Shown: positions 17,024 to 25,410 of the stretch, one piece after another | How positions within the stretch are numbered: position 1 is the stretch's first letter | How the letters are laid out: each line of letters starts with the position of its first letter | Assembly (NCBI GenBank): GCA_020636225.1 | Contig: JACJYI010000003.1 | Span: 558,001 to 622,000, forward strand | From: Lewinellaceae bacterium | Lineage (GTDB): Bacteria > Bacteroidota > Bacteroidia > Chitinophagales > Saprospiraceae | Length of the DNA stretch: 64,000 nucleotides | Direction: 5' to 3' | Program-made: the position numbers and the translations under genes | Notes under the pieces: generated by a model | Database searches by the model: none | What the model was told of the DNA's origin: nothing | Seen by the model: only the letters and a program-made list of their open reading frames with translations

Positions 17024-18544
17024 TCAACCTCCCTCCACCGGTGTGGGGTAGATCTCCTCATAATCCATGGTCTTCATGGTGGTGACCCGGCGATTGATAT
17101 CCTTACGCGAGAGGTGCTGAGGCGCATCCAGGCCGGCAGCAGCGGTCAGTTCCACCACGCTTTTCACCGTTTCCCGGTGGAAGTTGTAGACCCGTACGGA
17201 TTTGTCGGTGATATCCAGTCCGCGGATCAGGCGCTTGTCCTGCGTGGCCACTCCGACCGGACAGGTGTTCTGGTTGCATTCCAGGGCCTGGATACAACCC
17301 AGGGCCAGCATCATGCCCCGGGCGCTGGCACAGACATCGGCGCCGATGGCCAGGGCACGGGCCAGGTGGAAGCCGGTAAAGATCTTTCCCGCCGCAATGA
17401 GGCGGATGTCCTTGCGCAGCCCCATAGTGATCAGGGTGTCGTGCACAAAGACCAGCCCGTCCCGCAAAGGCATGCCCATGGAGTTGGAGAATTCCACTGG
17501 TGCCGCGCCAGTGCCGCCCTCCCCGCCGTCGATGGTGATGAAGTCAGGGAGGATCCCGGTCGATTTCATGGCCTGGCAAATGGCCAGGAATTCCTCCTGC
17601 TTGCCGATACACAACTTGAAGCCCACCGGCTTGCCTCCGCTGAGATCCCGCAGCTTGCGGATGAATTCCATGAACGACACCGGATCATGGAAAGCCGAAT
17701 GTCCGGGAGGGGAGAGGACATCGGTGCCCGGTCTGACACCTCGGATGCTCGCAATTTCAGCGGTGTTCTTCACCCCCGGCAGGATGCCTCCGTGGCCGGG
17801 CTTGGCCCCTTGTGACAGTTTCAGTTCGATCATCTTCACCTGGGGCAAGGTGGCATTGACCCGGAATTTCTCCGGGTCGAACCGACCATCCTCGGTGCGG
17901 CAGCCGAAGTAGCCGGTTCCCACCTGCCAGATGAGGTCGCCGCCCGGCTCGAGGTGATAGGGGCTGATCCCCCCTTCCCCTGTGTTGTGGGCAAAACCGC
18001 CCATCCGGGCCCCTTTGTTCAACGCCAGGATGGCATTCTTGCTGAGGGACCCATAGCTCATGGCCGAGATGTTCAGGAGACTCGATGAGTAGGGGTGCCG
18101 GCAATTCGGACCACCAATGATCACCCGCGGATCCATTTCTTGCTCGGACGGATGCCGGGCGTAGATGGAATGCTCCAGCCACTCATACCCCGTGCGGTAC
18201 ACATTCATCTGGGTGCCGAAGGGCGTGGTATCGTTGGCCTTCTTGGCGCGCTGGTAGATCAGGGTACGGAAGATGCGGTTGATGGGGCGACCCTCCGTAT
18301 CGGTCTCCACGAAGTACTGCATGATCTCCGGCCGGAAGGATTCCAGGAGGTATCGCAGGCGGCCCACCACGGGGAAATTCCGCTTGATGGTGTGCTTGCG
18401 TTGCAGGATGTCCATGTAGCCCATGATGATCAACGGGCCGACCACCAGGAAGAGCCACAGGATACCGGGTGCCCATGTGGACAGGGCTACCAGGGCCAGG
18501 GGGACAAGAACGGACAAGAGAAGGAAGATCTGACGAGGTTTCAT
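17024..18544 (-). CDS. FMN-binding glutamate synthase family protein
   Basis: A 506-aa protein of the single-domain glutamate synthase family: the central FMN/Fe-S domain of GltB without the amidotransferase domain. Two N-terminal membrane segments (residues about 5-45, IFLLLSVLVPLALVALS, WLFLVVGPLIIMGYMDI) precede the barrel. Typical motifs are LNISAMSYGSLS, GEGGISPYHL, QGAKPGHGGILPG, ITIDGGEGGTGAAP and the cysteine cluster LECNQNTCPVGVATQ for an iron-sulfur centre. In vivo substrate is unknown; glutamate synthesis is an inference from the family. The frame stays open upstream to 20368, but that part is antisense to the halogenase-like gene; the ATG at 18544 (MKPRQIF) is the natural start. 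Confidence 0.92.
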   Translation of the reverse strand: MKPRQIFLLLSVLVPLALVALSTWAPGILWLFLVVGPLIIMGYMDILQRKHTIKRNFPVVGRLRYLLESFRPEIMQYFVETDTEGRPINRIFRTLIYQRAKKANDTTPFGTQMNVYRTGYEWLEHSIYARHPSEQEMDPRVIIGGPNCRHPYSSSLLNISAMSYGSLSKNAILALNKGARMGGFAHNTGEGGISPYHLEPGGDLIWQVGTGYFGCRTEDGRFDPEKFRVNATLPQVKMIELKLSQGAKPGHGGILPGVKNTAEIASIRGVRPGTDVLSPPGHSAFHDPVSFMEFIRKLRDLSGGKPVGFKLCIGKQEEFLAICQAMKSTGILPDFITIDGGEGGTGAAPVEFSNSMGMPLRDGLVFVHDTLITMGLRKDIRLIAAGKIFTGFHLARALAIGADVCASARGMMLALGCIQALECNQNTCPVGVATQDKRLIRGLDITDKSVRVYNFHRETVKSVVELTAAAGLDAPQHLSRKDINRRVTTMKTMDYEEIYPTPVEGG

Positions 18545-18769
18545 AGGCCTGAGTGAATCAAAAAACCTGAAGATAACGGATTCAGGCTGGCCACGAGGGC
18601 GTGGCCGACGGGTCCAATTGATGAAGATCATGGACCGGGAATCCCGGTTTACTTGCTCCTCAAGGGAAACTGGCACAACTTTAGGACTTGTATTCCAGGA
18701 GCACGTGGATCTTGCATAGTCATGCTGATCCTTTGATCCATCCAGTTTTGATCCAAATACTATCCTGCC

Positions 18770-20338
18770 ATGAAAATCGCCATCATCGGTAACGGCATCC
18801 AGGCCAACATCGGGGCCCTCTACCTGAAAAAGAAGTTCGGAGATCGTGTACACATTACCCGGATCGGTCCGGACGACCGAGGAGGGTTTCCCGTGGTCGG
18901 GGAATCCATCATCGAGATCACCACGCATTTCCTGGAGGAACACCTCGGCTTGGCCACCTATTTCCGCGACCACCACCTGCCGAAATATGCCTTGACCTAC
19001 TATTTCAAGGTCGATCCCGACAACCCAGAAGATCGCACCTATTCCGTGCATTGCAATGAACGGGCACCGTCCAATTGCCGCATGGTACCCGGTTGGACCG
19101 GCCCGATGGACCATCCGCCATCCTGGCTGCTCAACCGCGATGTTTTCGACCGCGACCTGCACCAATGGGTTGACGACGAACCGGCCATCCGGCAGGTCAA
19201 GGGCCTGGTAGACGACGTGGACATCCATCCCGGCGGCAAACATCTTCTCCATGTCACCGGTACGGACGGGACGAAACAGACCGTGGAAGCCGACTGGGTG
19301 ATCGATACCACCGGACGCCGCCAGCTGCTCGGCCGGAAATTCAACCTCGTGGTGAAGCCAGAGGGGCAGCGCGACTGCTTCTGGTTCCGGATCAAGAACT
19401 TCGACAAGAGCCTCCTGAAGAATGTCAACGCGCTCGGTCCCATGCCGGCCGGTCCTGGCGAGGAATATCACTACGAGCGGTATTACTCCACCCATCACTT
19501 CATGGGGAAGGGATTCTGGATCTGGTTGATCCCGATGAAAGGGGAGAACGGAGAAGACATGATGAGCATCGGCTTTACCTCCCACCCAGGCCATTTCCAG
19601 GGGAATGTGCGCAACATCGAGGGCTTCCTGGCGGAAACGGACAAGTCCCACCGGGTGGTCAGCGACCTGGTCCGCTCCGGTGAGGTGATGGACATCAACA
19701 AGATGGTCCGCTACCACTATGTCGTCAAGCAAGTGTATTCCCCGGACCGCTGGGCCATCATCGGCGATGCCGCCTACGCTCCGGATCCTCTCTTCTCCAA
19801 TGGACTGGCCTTCGGGACCATCCAGTGGGACCAGATGGGGGAAATGCTCACCCAGGACCTGGAGGGCCGGTTGGAACCGCAATTCGTGGAAACGCTGTCC
19901 GACGCCATGATGGGTCCGGTGATCGCCACCCAGACAGCCATCACCAACTGGTATCCGTCCATGCACGATCCCTTCCTGAGTGCCATCCGCCTCAACTGGA
20001 TCGAGATCGCCTATTTCTATGTCTTCCTTCCCCTGGTGGTGAACGGTTGCCACTACAAGCCCGACCGCCTCAAGCTGTTCAAGTTGTTGCAGAATACCTC
20101 GCAATCCCATCCGTTCGACATCACGCCGGACCTGATCGAAGCGAGGAACGCATTGGGCCAGGCCAAGCCCGAGCACTTTGTGTACATGGGCAAAGAAAAA
20201 GTGAATCTTCGGGCCATGGACATGCTGGACGACATCCGCGGCATCTATGAGCAGGGCGCCGAAGGCGGCCGCATCCGGAATGAATACAGCCGGCAGATCC
20301 TGGAGAAGGTGAAGGAGATGACGGAGGTGGTCAACTGA
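18770..20338 (+). CDS. Flavin-dependent halogenase-like FAD oxidoreductase
   Basis: A 522-aa flavoprotein of the tryptophan-halogenase superfamily. The N-terminus has the FAD Rossmann motif (IAIIGNGIQANIGALYL, residues 3-19), then VVGESIIEIT, WVIDTTGRRQLLG and a late GDAAYAPDPLFSNGLAFG segment for FAD binding. GFWIWLIP (Trp250, Trp252, Pro255) matches the WxWxIP signature that halogenases use to keep out monooxygenase chemistry. The catalytic Lys cannot be assigned by eye. Substrate unknown: secondary-metabolite halogenation or a pigment/aromatic oxidation are possible. It is monocistronic, ends in a strong hairpin and is divergent from the glutamate synthase-like gene 225 bp away. Confidence 0.8.
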   Translation: MKIAIIGNGIQANIGALYLKKKFGDRVHITRIGPDDRGGFPVVGESIIEITTHFLEEHLGLATYFRDHHLPKYALTYYFKVDPDNPEDRTYSVHCNERAPSNCRMVPGWTGPMDHPPSWLLNRDVFDRDLHQWVDDEPAIRQVKGLVDDVDIHPGGKHLLHVTGTDGTKQTVEADWVIDTTGRRQLLGRKFNLVVKPEGQRDCFWFRIKNFDKSLLKNVNALGPMPAGPGEEYHYERYYSTHHFMGKGFWIWLIPMKGENGEDMMSIGFTSHPGHFQGNVRNIEGFLAETDKSHRVVSDLVRSGEVMDINKMVRYHYVVKQVYSPDRWAIIGDAAYAPDPLFSNGLAFGTIQWDQMGEMLTQDLEGRLEPQFVETLSDAMMGPVIATQTAITNWYPSMHDPFLSAIRLNWIEIAYFYVFLPLVVNGCHYKPDRLKLFKLLQNTSQSHPFDITPDLIEARNALGQAKPEHFVYMGKEKVNLRAMDMLDDIRGIYEQGAEGGRIRNEYSRQILEKVKEMTEVVN

Positions 20339-20365
20339 TCGACTCCGTTTCGATATCCAAATGAT

Positions 20366-20405
20366 CAACGACCAATGGGAGCCCTCCGGGTCCCGTTGGT
20401 CGTTG
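20366..20405. terminator. Bidirectional hairpin between convergent genes
   Basis: CAACGACCAAtGGG pairs with CCCgTTGGTCGTTG across a short GC loop. It lies between the ends of the halogenase-like gene (+) and acr3 (-). T-runs are weak. Confidence 0.65.
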
Positions 20406-20410
20406 TGCTA

Positions 20411-21439
20411 TCAGGCATAGGTCCAGCGATTTGCCAATCCCACCAGCGACAGCATCACGGGTCCTTCGATCAACACACCCACCACCGTGGCCAGGGCGGC
20501 GCCCGAATCCAGTCCGAACAGCATGATCGCGACGGCCACGGCCAGTTCGAAAAAGTTGCTGGCCCCGATCATGGCCGAGGGGGCGCATGTCCGGTAGGGG
20601 AGGCCCAGTTTTTTTCCCCCGAACCAGGTAATGAAAAAGATCAGGTAGGTCTGCAGTGTCAGGGGAATGGCGATCAGCAGGATATGGAGTGGATGGGTCA
20701 GGATCTGCTCGCCCTGGAAGGCGAATAACAGTACCAGGGTGACCAGCAAGGCACTGATGGAAAAGGGCTTGAGACGGGGCAGGAAGCGTTCGGTGAACCA
20801 TTCCCGACCACGCGTCCGGATCAGCCAGCGGTTGGCCAGGTAGCCGGCTGCCAGGGGGATGACCACAAAGGCTACGACCGAAGTGGCCAGCACATCAAAG
20901 GGAATCCGGATGCCGGTGATGCCCAGCAACAATTGCACGATCGGGATGAAGAGGACGAGCAGGATCAGGTCATTGACCGACACCTGGACCAGGGTATAGT
21001 TGGGGTCGCCCTTGGACAGGTAGGACCACACGAACACCATGGCTGTGCAGGGAGCGGCGCCGAGCAGGATGGCCCCGGCAATGAACTGGTCGGCCTCCTC
21101 CGGGGTGATCCAGGCCGAGTAGAGATGGTCAAAAAAGATCCAGGCAAAGAAGGCCATGCTGAACGGCTTGATCAGCCAGTTGACCGTGACGGTCAGCGAC
21201 AGGCCCCGGATATGCTGGCGCCAATCGCGCAGGGATTGAAAATCGATGGAGGCCATCATCGGGAAGATCATCAACCAGATCAGGATGGCGACAGGGATAT
21301 TGACGTGGGCGATTTCCCATCCTGCGATCTGGCGAATGGCATTTCCGCCTGCTGCACCCACGCCTATGCCGATGGCAATGCAGAGGAGGACCCACCAGGT
21401 GAGGTGACGTTCGAAGAAGGAAATACCCGGATTACTCAT
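20411..21439 (-). CDS. acr3: Arsenite efflux permease Acr3 (BASS/ACR3 family)
   Basis: Inner-membrane exporter that pumps arsenite out using the ion gradient. The 342-aa product has about ten hydrophobic helices and the ACR3 signature AILLGAAPCTAMVFVWSYL with its conserved Cys, followed by DPNYTLVQVSVNDLILL. Length is as expected. The ATG at 21439 overlaps the 3' end of arsC by 8 bp, so it is the last gene of arsR-arsM-arsC-acr3. A hairpin follows the stop. It is ACR3-type rather than ArsB-type on the conserved Cys helix. Confidence 0.95.
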   Translation of the reverse strand: MSNPGISFFERHLTWWVLLCIAIGIGVGAAGGNAIRQIAGWEIAHVNIPVAILIWLMIFPMMASIDFQSLRDWRQHIRGLSLTVTVNWLIKPFSMAFFAWIFFDHLYSAWITPEEADQFIAGAILLGAAPCTAMVFVWSYLSKGDPNYTLVQVSVNDLILLVLFIPIVQLLLGITGIRIPFDVLATSVVAFVVIPLAAGYLANRWLIRTRGREWFTERFLPRLKPFSISALLVTLVLLFAFQGEQILTHPLHILLIAIPLTLQTYLIFFITWFGGKKLGLPYRTCAPSAMIGASNFFELAVAVAIMLFGLDSGAALATVVGVLIEGPVMLSLVGLANRWTYA

Positions 21440-22145
21440 GGGCCTGGATTTTGTTGATGACGTAGGCTAGTTCGGCAGCGATCTGGCCGCTACGAAGGTC
21501 GTAAGTTGCAGCCTCTTCCGGGGTGCCATCCGAGGCTTTGGGGTCGATGAACGGCAGGGGGATCCGGATGTCGGCTCCCGGAATGTAGGGACAATCTGTG
21601 TCGGCATCCGAGCAGACCATCACAGCAGCAAAGCCGGACCTCGGATTCTCGGGATAGTCATATCGTTTGCTGAACATCAGCATTGGACCTGATTTTGGAC
21701 TGAACTTGACCTCGTAGCGAGGATTGTCCTGAAGTTCATCATAGATGGTGGTCTGGAATCCGGCCCGTTCCAGGGCCTGGACCGCACGGTGGTTGAAGGC
21801 AGTTACCTCCGTCCCGCCACTGAATGACCGGATGCGATCCCATCCGGCCTGTGCGGCCAGAGCCGCCATCCAGGCCTGGGCCAGCTGGCTGCGCCGGCTG
21901 TTGTGCGTGCAGATGAACACAACCTCGACCGGATCAGGTCGACCATCAAGGAGGCGCATCTTGATCCAGCTGGCCAGGCGATCAAGAGTCTCCCTCCTGG
22001 CTAAATCAGGATGGACAGATGGCAGTTGATCAACTGTCGAAGCCAGAGACGACAGGAGCGGTTGCGCGTGGATGTCCGACATAAGGAATGGAATGTGCAG
22101 GAGGATGCCAACCAGTGTGATCAGCAGCACCCGGGTTCGCAACAT
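21432..22145 (-). CDS. arsC: Arsenate reductase of the low-molecular-weight phosphatase fold, with predicted signal peptide
   Basis: Reduces arsenate to arsenite, the form exported by Acr3. The 237-aa product has the CX5R phosphatase loop VFICTHNSRRSQLAQ at about residues 78-92 and downstream cysteines in MVCSDADTDCPY that could form the redox relay, then PLPFIDPKASDGT. Unusually it begins with a hydrophobic stretch, LLITLVGILLHIPFLMSDIHAQ (read as two parts, residues 6-28), that looks like a signal peptide or anchor; cytosolic relatives start near the following LLSSLASTV segment. It overlaps arsM upstream by 25 bp and acr3 downstream by 8 bp. Either export, membrane anchoring, or an overlong start choice could explain the N-terminus. 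Confidence 0.88.
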   Translation of the reverse strand: MLRTRVLLITLVGILLHIPFLMSDIHAQPLLSSLASTVDQLPSVHPDLARRETLDRLASWIKMRLLDGRPDPVEVVFICTHNSRRSQLAQAWMAALAAQAGWDRIRSFSGGTEVTAFNHRAVQALERAGFQTTIYDELQDNPRYEVKFSPKSGPMLMFSKRYDYPENPRSGFAAVMVCSDADTDCPYIPGADIRIPLPFIDPKASDGTPEEAATYDLRSGQIAAELAYVINKIQAHE

Positions 22146-22954
22146 GGCTCAACCGGTTTTTCGCCATAGACGTTGATGGAAAAGATGCCGACCCGGCCTT
22201 CCCGAACCTGGTGGATCTCGTCGGCCGTGAGGTAGTTGGCCAGGATATCATCCGGGATCACGATGGCCCGTTCTTTCTGGACATGGATGCCCTTGAATCC
22301 GGTTTGGCGGATAAGATCGAGATACTCGTCCTTGAGAATGGCACCTGCCACACAGCCGGCATACATTTCGGCATCATTTCGCAGGCCATCCGGCAGCTCA
22401 CCCTGGATGACCACGTCGGAAATCGAGAAATGTCCGCCGGGCTTGAGGATGCGATAGATCTCCGAGAAGGCCTTCTGTTTGTCGGGCACGAGATTCAGCA
22501 CACAATTGCTGACCACCACATCGGCGCGGTTGCCCCCGATGGGCATGTCTTCGATATCCCCGAGCCGGAATTCGACGTTGTTAAAGCCGAGTTTTTCGGC
22601 ATTTTCCCTGGCCTTGTCGATCATGGCCGGGGTCATGTCCAGGCCCAGCACCTTTCCACTCGGCCCGGTGATCTCCCGGGCGACGAAGGCGTCGTTCCCC
22701 GCGCCGGAACCGAGATCGACGACCGTGTCGCCTTCCTTGATCAGGGCGAATTCGGTGGGCAGGCCGCAACCCAGTCCCAGGTCGGCATCGGCGTTGTAGC
22801 CTTTGAGGGTGGAGTAGTCTTCACTGAAAATCGTGTAGTCGACCATAGAGCAGCCACCGGCCCCGCAGCAGGAGCACTGGTTCTGCTCTTTGGATTGATG
22901 CGCGATCTCGCTGTATTTGTCGCGGACGATGGATTTGAGGTCTTCGTGGTTCAT
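22121..22954 (-). CDS. arsM: Arsenite S-adenosylmethionine methyltransferase ArsM
   Basis: Methylates trivalent arsenic using SAM, giving volatile or less retained species. The 277-aa cytosolic protein has the class I SAM loop VVDLGSGAGNDAFVA (about 79-93), GKVLGLDMTPAMIDKARENA and DIEDMPIGGNRADVVVSNCVLNLV. As-binding cysteines typical of ArsM are visible: CSCCGAGGC near the N-terminus, Cys in VVSNCVLNL and Cys in EMYAGCVAGA. The C-terminus ends PCCEPGCC, a further thiol cluster. It is transcribed with arsC (25-bp overlap). A 470-bp gap with tandem repeats separates it from arsR. Confidence 0.95.
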   Translation of the reverse strand: MNHEDLKSIVRDKYSEIAHQSKEQNQCSCCGAGGCSMVDYTIFSEDYSTLKGYNADADLGLGCGLPTEFALIKEGDTVVDLGSGAGNDAFVAREITGPSGKVLGLDMTPAMIDKARENAEKLGFNNVEFRLGDIEDMPIGGNRADVVVSNCVLNLVPDKQKAFSEIYRILKPGGHFSISDVVIQGELPDGLRNDAEMYAGCVAGAILKDEYLDLIRQTGFKGIHVQKERAIVIPDDILANYLTADEIHQVREGRVGIFSINVYGEKPVEPCCEPGCC

Positions 22955-23425
22955 GCGTTTATGAGTTTATGAGTTTTTGAGGTTATGAGGGGGGAGGAGT
23001 TGAGGGGTCGAGGAGTCCAGAAGGAAGGGTGTCAGTTCCTGTGTTCCTGGTTCCTGCGTTCCAAGTTCCTGTGTTCCAAGTTCCTGGTTTGTGTTTGCCT
23101 GATTCGTGTTGACCGTTTCGGTCATTTGAATTTTGAGTTTGGAATTTATTTGGAATTTGATTTTTGTGATTTGGCATTTCCACGATCAGTTATCAAATTG
23201 ACCGATCTCTGAAAGGAATTGACCGTTTTGGACATTCGAATTTTGATTTTGGAATTTATTTGGAATTTGTTTTTTGTGATTTGTGATTTCCACGATCAGT
23301 TATCAGTTGTCGGTTATCAGTTTGACCTATCCCTGAGTCCAATTGACCGTTTTGGTCATTTGAATTTTGAGTTTGGGATTTATTTGGAATTTGTTTTTTG
23401 TGATTTGGAATTTCCACCGCGTTCT
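22955..23425. repeat. Spacer between arsR and arsM: low-complexity tract and three ~110-bp tandem repeats
   Basis: Units begin TTGACCGTTT at 23109, 23219 and 23343 and share TTTGGAATTTATTTGGAATT-type AT-rich text, with CACGATCAGTTATCA inserts. A GTTCCTG/GTTCCAAG run precedes them (about 23035-23085). The sequence AAAACGGTCAA recurs at 51150, and TTGACCGTTTT also forms the ends of the IS3 element at 41592. No gene seen. Confidence 0.8.
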
Positions 23426-23758
23426 CTAGCAGCAGGAACTATCCGGTCCACAGCATCTGTCGAACAGGGAGAGAAAACGCTCACGGATGGTCCTCCATCG
23501 GTCGGTGTCGATGCAATAGCAGACGGAGGTCCCTTCGATATTGCCTTTGATGAGGCCGGCGGCTTTCAGTTCGCGGAGGTGCTGACTGACGGTGGCCTGG
23601 GCGAGGGGCAGTTCGTCGACCAGGTCGCCACACACGCAGGCGTTGACCTTGATGAGGTGTTCGAGGATGGCGATGCGGGCCGGGTGGGCCATGGCCTTGG
23701 CCAGGTTGGCCAGGTCATTCTGCTGGTCGGTGAACGCTTCGGTCTTGGTCAGTCCCAT
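23426..23758 (-). CDS. arsR: ArsR/SmtB family metalloregulator
   Basis: Winged-helix repressor that leaves DNA when it binds As(III)/Sb(III). The 110-aa protein has the HTH (LANLAKAMAHPARIAILEHL, LAQATVSQHLRELKAAGLI). ACVCGDLVDELPLAQ carries the CxC metal site of ArsR proteins in the recognition region. The C-terminus ends CCGPDSSCC, an extra thiol cluster resembling that of ArsM. I use the ATG at 23758 (MGLTKTEAF); an in-frame TTG lies 6 bp upstream. A palindromic operator sits about 15 bp upstream, indicating autoregulation of the ars operon. Confidence 0.94.
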   Translation of the reverse strand: MGLTKTEAFTDQQNDLANLAKAMAHPARIAILEHLIKVNACVCGDLVDELPLAQATVSQHLRELKAAGLIKGNIEGTSVCYCIDTDRWRTIRERFLSLFDRCCGPDSSCC

Positions 23759-23772
23759 GATCAATTCATTGT

Positions 23773-23794
23773 TTCATTGCAATATTACGATGAA
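23773..23794. promoter_or_regulatory. Predicted ArsR operator
   Basis: TTCATTGCAATATTACGATGAA: 22-bp inverted repeat centred on AATATT (shown here as TTCATTGCAATATTACGATG plus AA) with only two mismatched pairs, 15 bp upstream of the arsR ATG. Position and symmetry fit an autoregulatory ArsR site; the protein-DNA contact is inferred. Confidence 0.7.
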
Positions 23795-23846
23795 TGACGT
23801 CATCCTGCAACTTTTGTTGAAAAAAGTTCTTCAACTTGTTGTCGAG

Positions 23847-23957
23847 CGCGTCAGTGGCTGTTGCCACTCTGGCCGGTAAAGGGTCAAGGGCAAAGGGTCA
23901 AGGGCCTTGAAGGTATCAGATGGAGTCCCTTGGCGTCTTCGCTTCTTCGCGTTTTCC
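23847..23957. repeat. Dispersed intergenic repeat, copy 1 (empty intron target)
   Basis: Contains AGTGGCTGTTGCCACT (hairpin), CTGGCCGGTAAAGGGTCAAG and CTTGGCGTCTTCGCTTCTTC, followed by CGCGTTTTCCCTCATAACC. Related copies at 25697-25791 and 27805-27935. The CTTGGCG[A/T]CTTCG part is where group II intron copy B is inserted in the second repeat. Confidence 0.75.
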
Positions 23958-23999
23958 CTCATAACCTCCAAACTCCCGCCGAGGCGGGCCGAACGCCGC

Positions 24000-24386
24000 C
24001 CCCATGTCCCCCTCAGCCCCCGATCTGTATCGCGGAGGTCACTGTCTATCGGAGGGGGTGGTCCGGCACCTTCCTGATCAAATACGACAGAAGATGCCCA
24101 GGCTGCCGGACCGGGGGAGGGCCTTGCCTCCTCGACTCCTCTTGTCAGAATCACGGATGCCCACGGATGAACGGATGACACGGATTTTCCCTAAACGTAA
24201 AGTAGCGAACGCCTGCCCGCCGAGGCGGGCCGAACGCCGAGCACCGAACACCACCCCATGTCCCCCTCAGCCCCCGATCTGTATCGCGGAGGTCACTGTC
24301 TATCGGAGGGGGTGGTCCGGCACCTTCTTGATCAAATAAGACAGAAGATGCCCAGGCTGCCGGACCGGGGGAGGGCCTTACCTCCT
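24000..24386. repeat. 133-bp direct repeat pair with internal hairpins, no gene seen
   Basis: 24000-24132 recurs at 24254-24386 with few changes. Each unit includes GTCCCCCTC...GAGGGGGTGG and GGTCCGGCA...TGCCGGACC inverted pairs, so each can fold into two stems. Between them lie a CGCCGAGGCGGGCCGAAC box and an ACGGATGCCCACGGATGAAC run. Neighbouring text to 24513 shows no supported gene. Confidence 0.8.
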
Positions 24387-24513
24387 CTCATCACCACCGC
24401 ACCAGGGTCATTTTCCCATCGGCTACTGAATTCCTTTCCCCTCTTCGAGCCGGCATTTGTTGAACGCGGCAATAGATGGGGTCCCCTGACAGGAAGACAC
24501 GATACCCTGGACT

Positions 24514-25251
24514 TCACACCCCCACGATTCCGGCCGCCCAACCCTCGGTCAGATCATATGCCTGCTGACCCTCCTCGATGTAGAACTGTACCTGGAGCAG
24601 GAGCAGGTCCTGGCCCGGCCCCTCAGGTGATCGTTCCGGGATCAAGGTAATCTCGGAAGGGAGCTGCCCGCGTCCGAAGAGTTCTGTTTCCGTGTACACT
24701 GCATCCCCTTCCAGGGCAGTCGTGTCCAGTCGCACCCAGGCACTCCTGAACCGGACATGGGTGGCCGTCGGAGGCCACTTGAGCATGTTCGGCACCGATT
24801 CGATGCGGATGGTCCCCGTCTCCAGGTCTACCCTCCGATTGGCGCGCAGGATCTGGTCCAGGGGATAGGTCTTGTTGAGGTCGACCCCGAGGAGGATCTC
24901 CTTCCCCTCCGGCATGGTCATGCCCGGACCGACCGATCGATGGCCCCTCCAGGAGGTACGGTCCTTCTTCATCACCTGGTGCAGAGTGCTGATCAACCGG
25001 GAGGTCATTCGCGCATCCCCACAGGACTTGAACTTGTATCCCATCAGGCGTCGCAGCAAGGCCGCCACCTTGGTCACCCGACCAAATTCGGTGGCATTTT
25101 CCATGGTCCGCTCGAATTGCGGGCTGTTTTTCACTTTTTCCGGGTCATGGCGATGTGTCCGGCGCACCAGGTACCCTTCCGTACGCGAATGGTAGAAGGT
25201 GAGGTCGTCCATCGTACCGGTGACTTTGAAAAGACTGGTCAATCTGGGCAT
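24514..25251 (-). CDS. Conserved hypothetical protein (Bacteroidota)
   Basis: A 245-aa protein of unknown function. It starts MPRLTSLFKVTGTMDDLTFY at the ATG of 25251; a TTG two codons upstream is also in frame. The N-terminal text TGTMDDLTFYHSRTEGYLVRR followed by NSPQFERTMENATEFG resembles a hypothetical family I have often seen in Bacteroidota, where it begins with a TGTIDDLTFY-like motif. There is no signal peptide, membrane segment or catalytic motif. The C-terminal half is beta-rich (THVRFRSAWVRLD, LLLLQVQFYIEEG). It is isolated between repeat regions, with no operon partner. Function not assigned. Confidence 0.75.
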   Translation of the reverse strand: MPRLTSLFKVTGTMDDLTFYHSRTEGYLVRRTHRHDPEKVKNSPQFERTMENATEFGRVTKVAALLRRLMGYKFKSCGDARMTSRLISTLHQVMKKDRTSWRGHRSVGPGMTMPEGKEILLGVDLNKTYPLDQILRANRRVDLETGTIRIESVPNMLKWPPTATHVRFRSAWVRLDTTALEGDAVYTETELFGRGQLPSEITLIPERSPEGPGQDLLLLQVQFYIEEGQQAYDLTEGWAAGIVGV

Positions 25252-25410
25252 GGTCAACTGGTTTGAAGCGTGATGAAACAGTTGCTGGAGAGCGTATTTC
25301 CTCCAGGGTATACCTAATCATAACGTTTAAACGACGTATGAATGATATAAAAATAACATGAAAATGAAGTATGGATGAAGTAGGTATCAAGTAAGAATCA
25401 AGTAGGTATG

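Noticed and set aside
17024..20368. A single 1114-aa minus-strand frame covering both the glutamate synthase-like gene and the region opposite the halogenase-like gene
   Set aside because: Only the C-terminal 506 residues look like a real protein; the upstream part is His/Asp-rich antisense text of the + strand flavoprotein. The gene starts at 18544.
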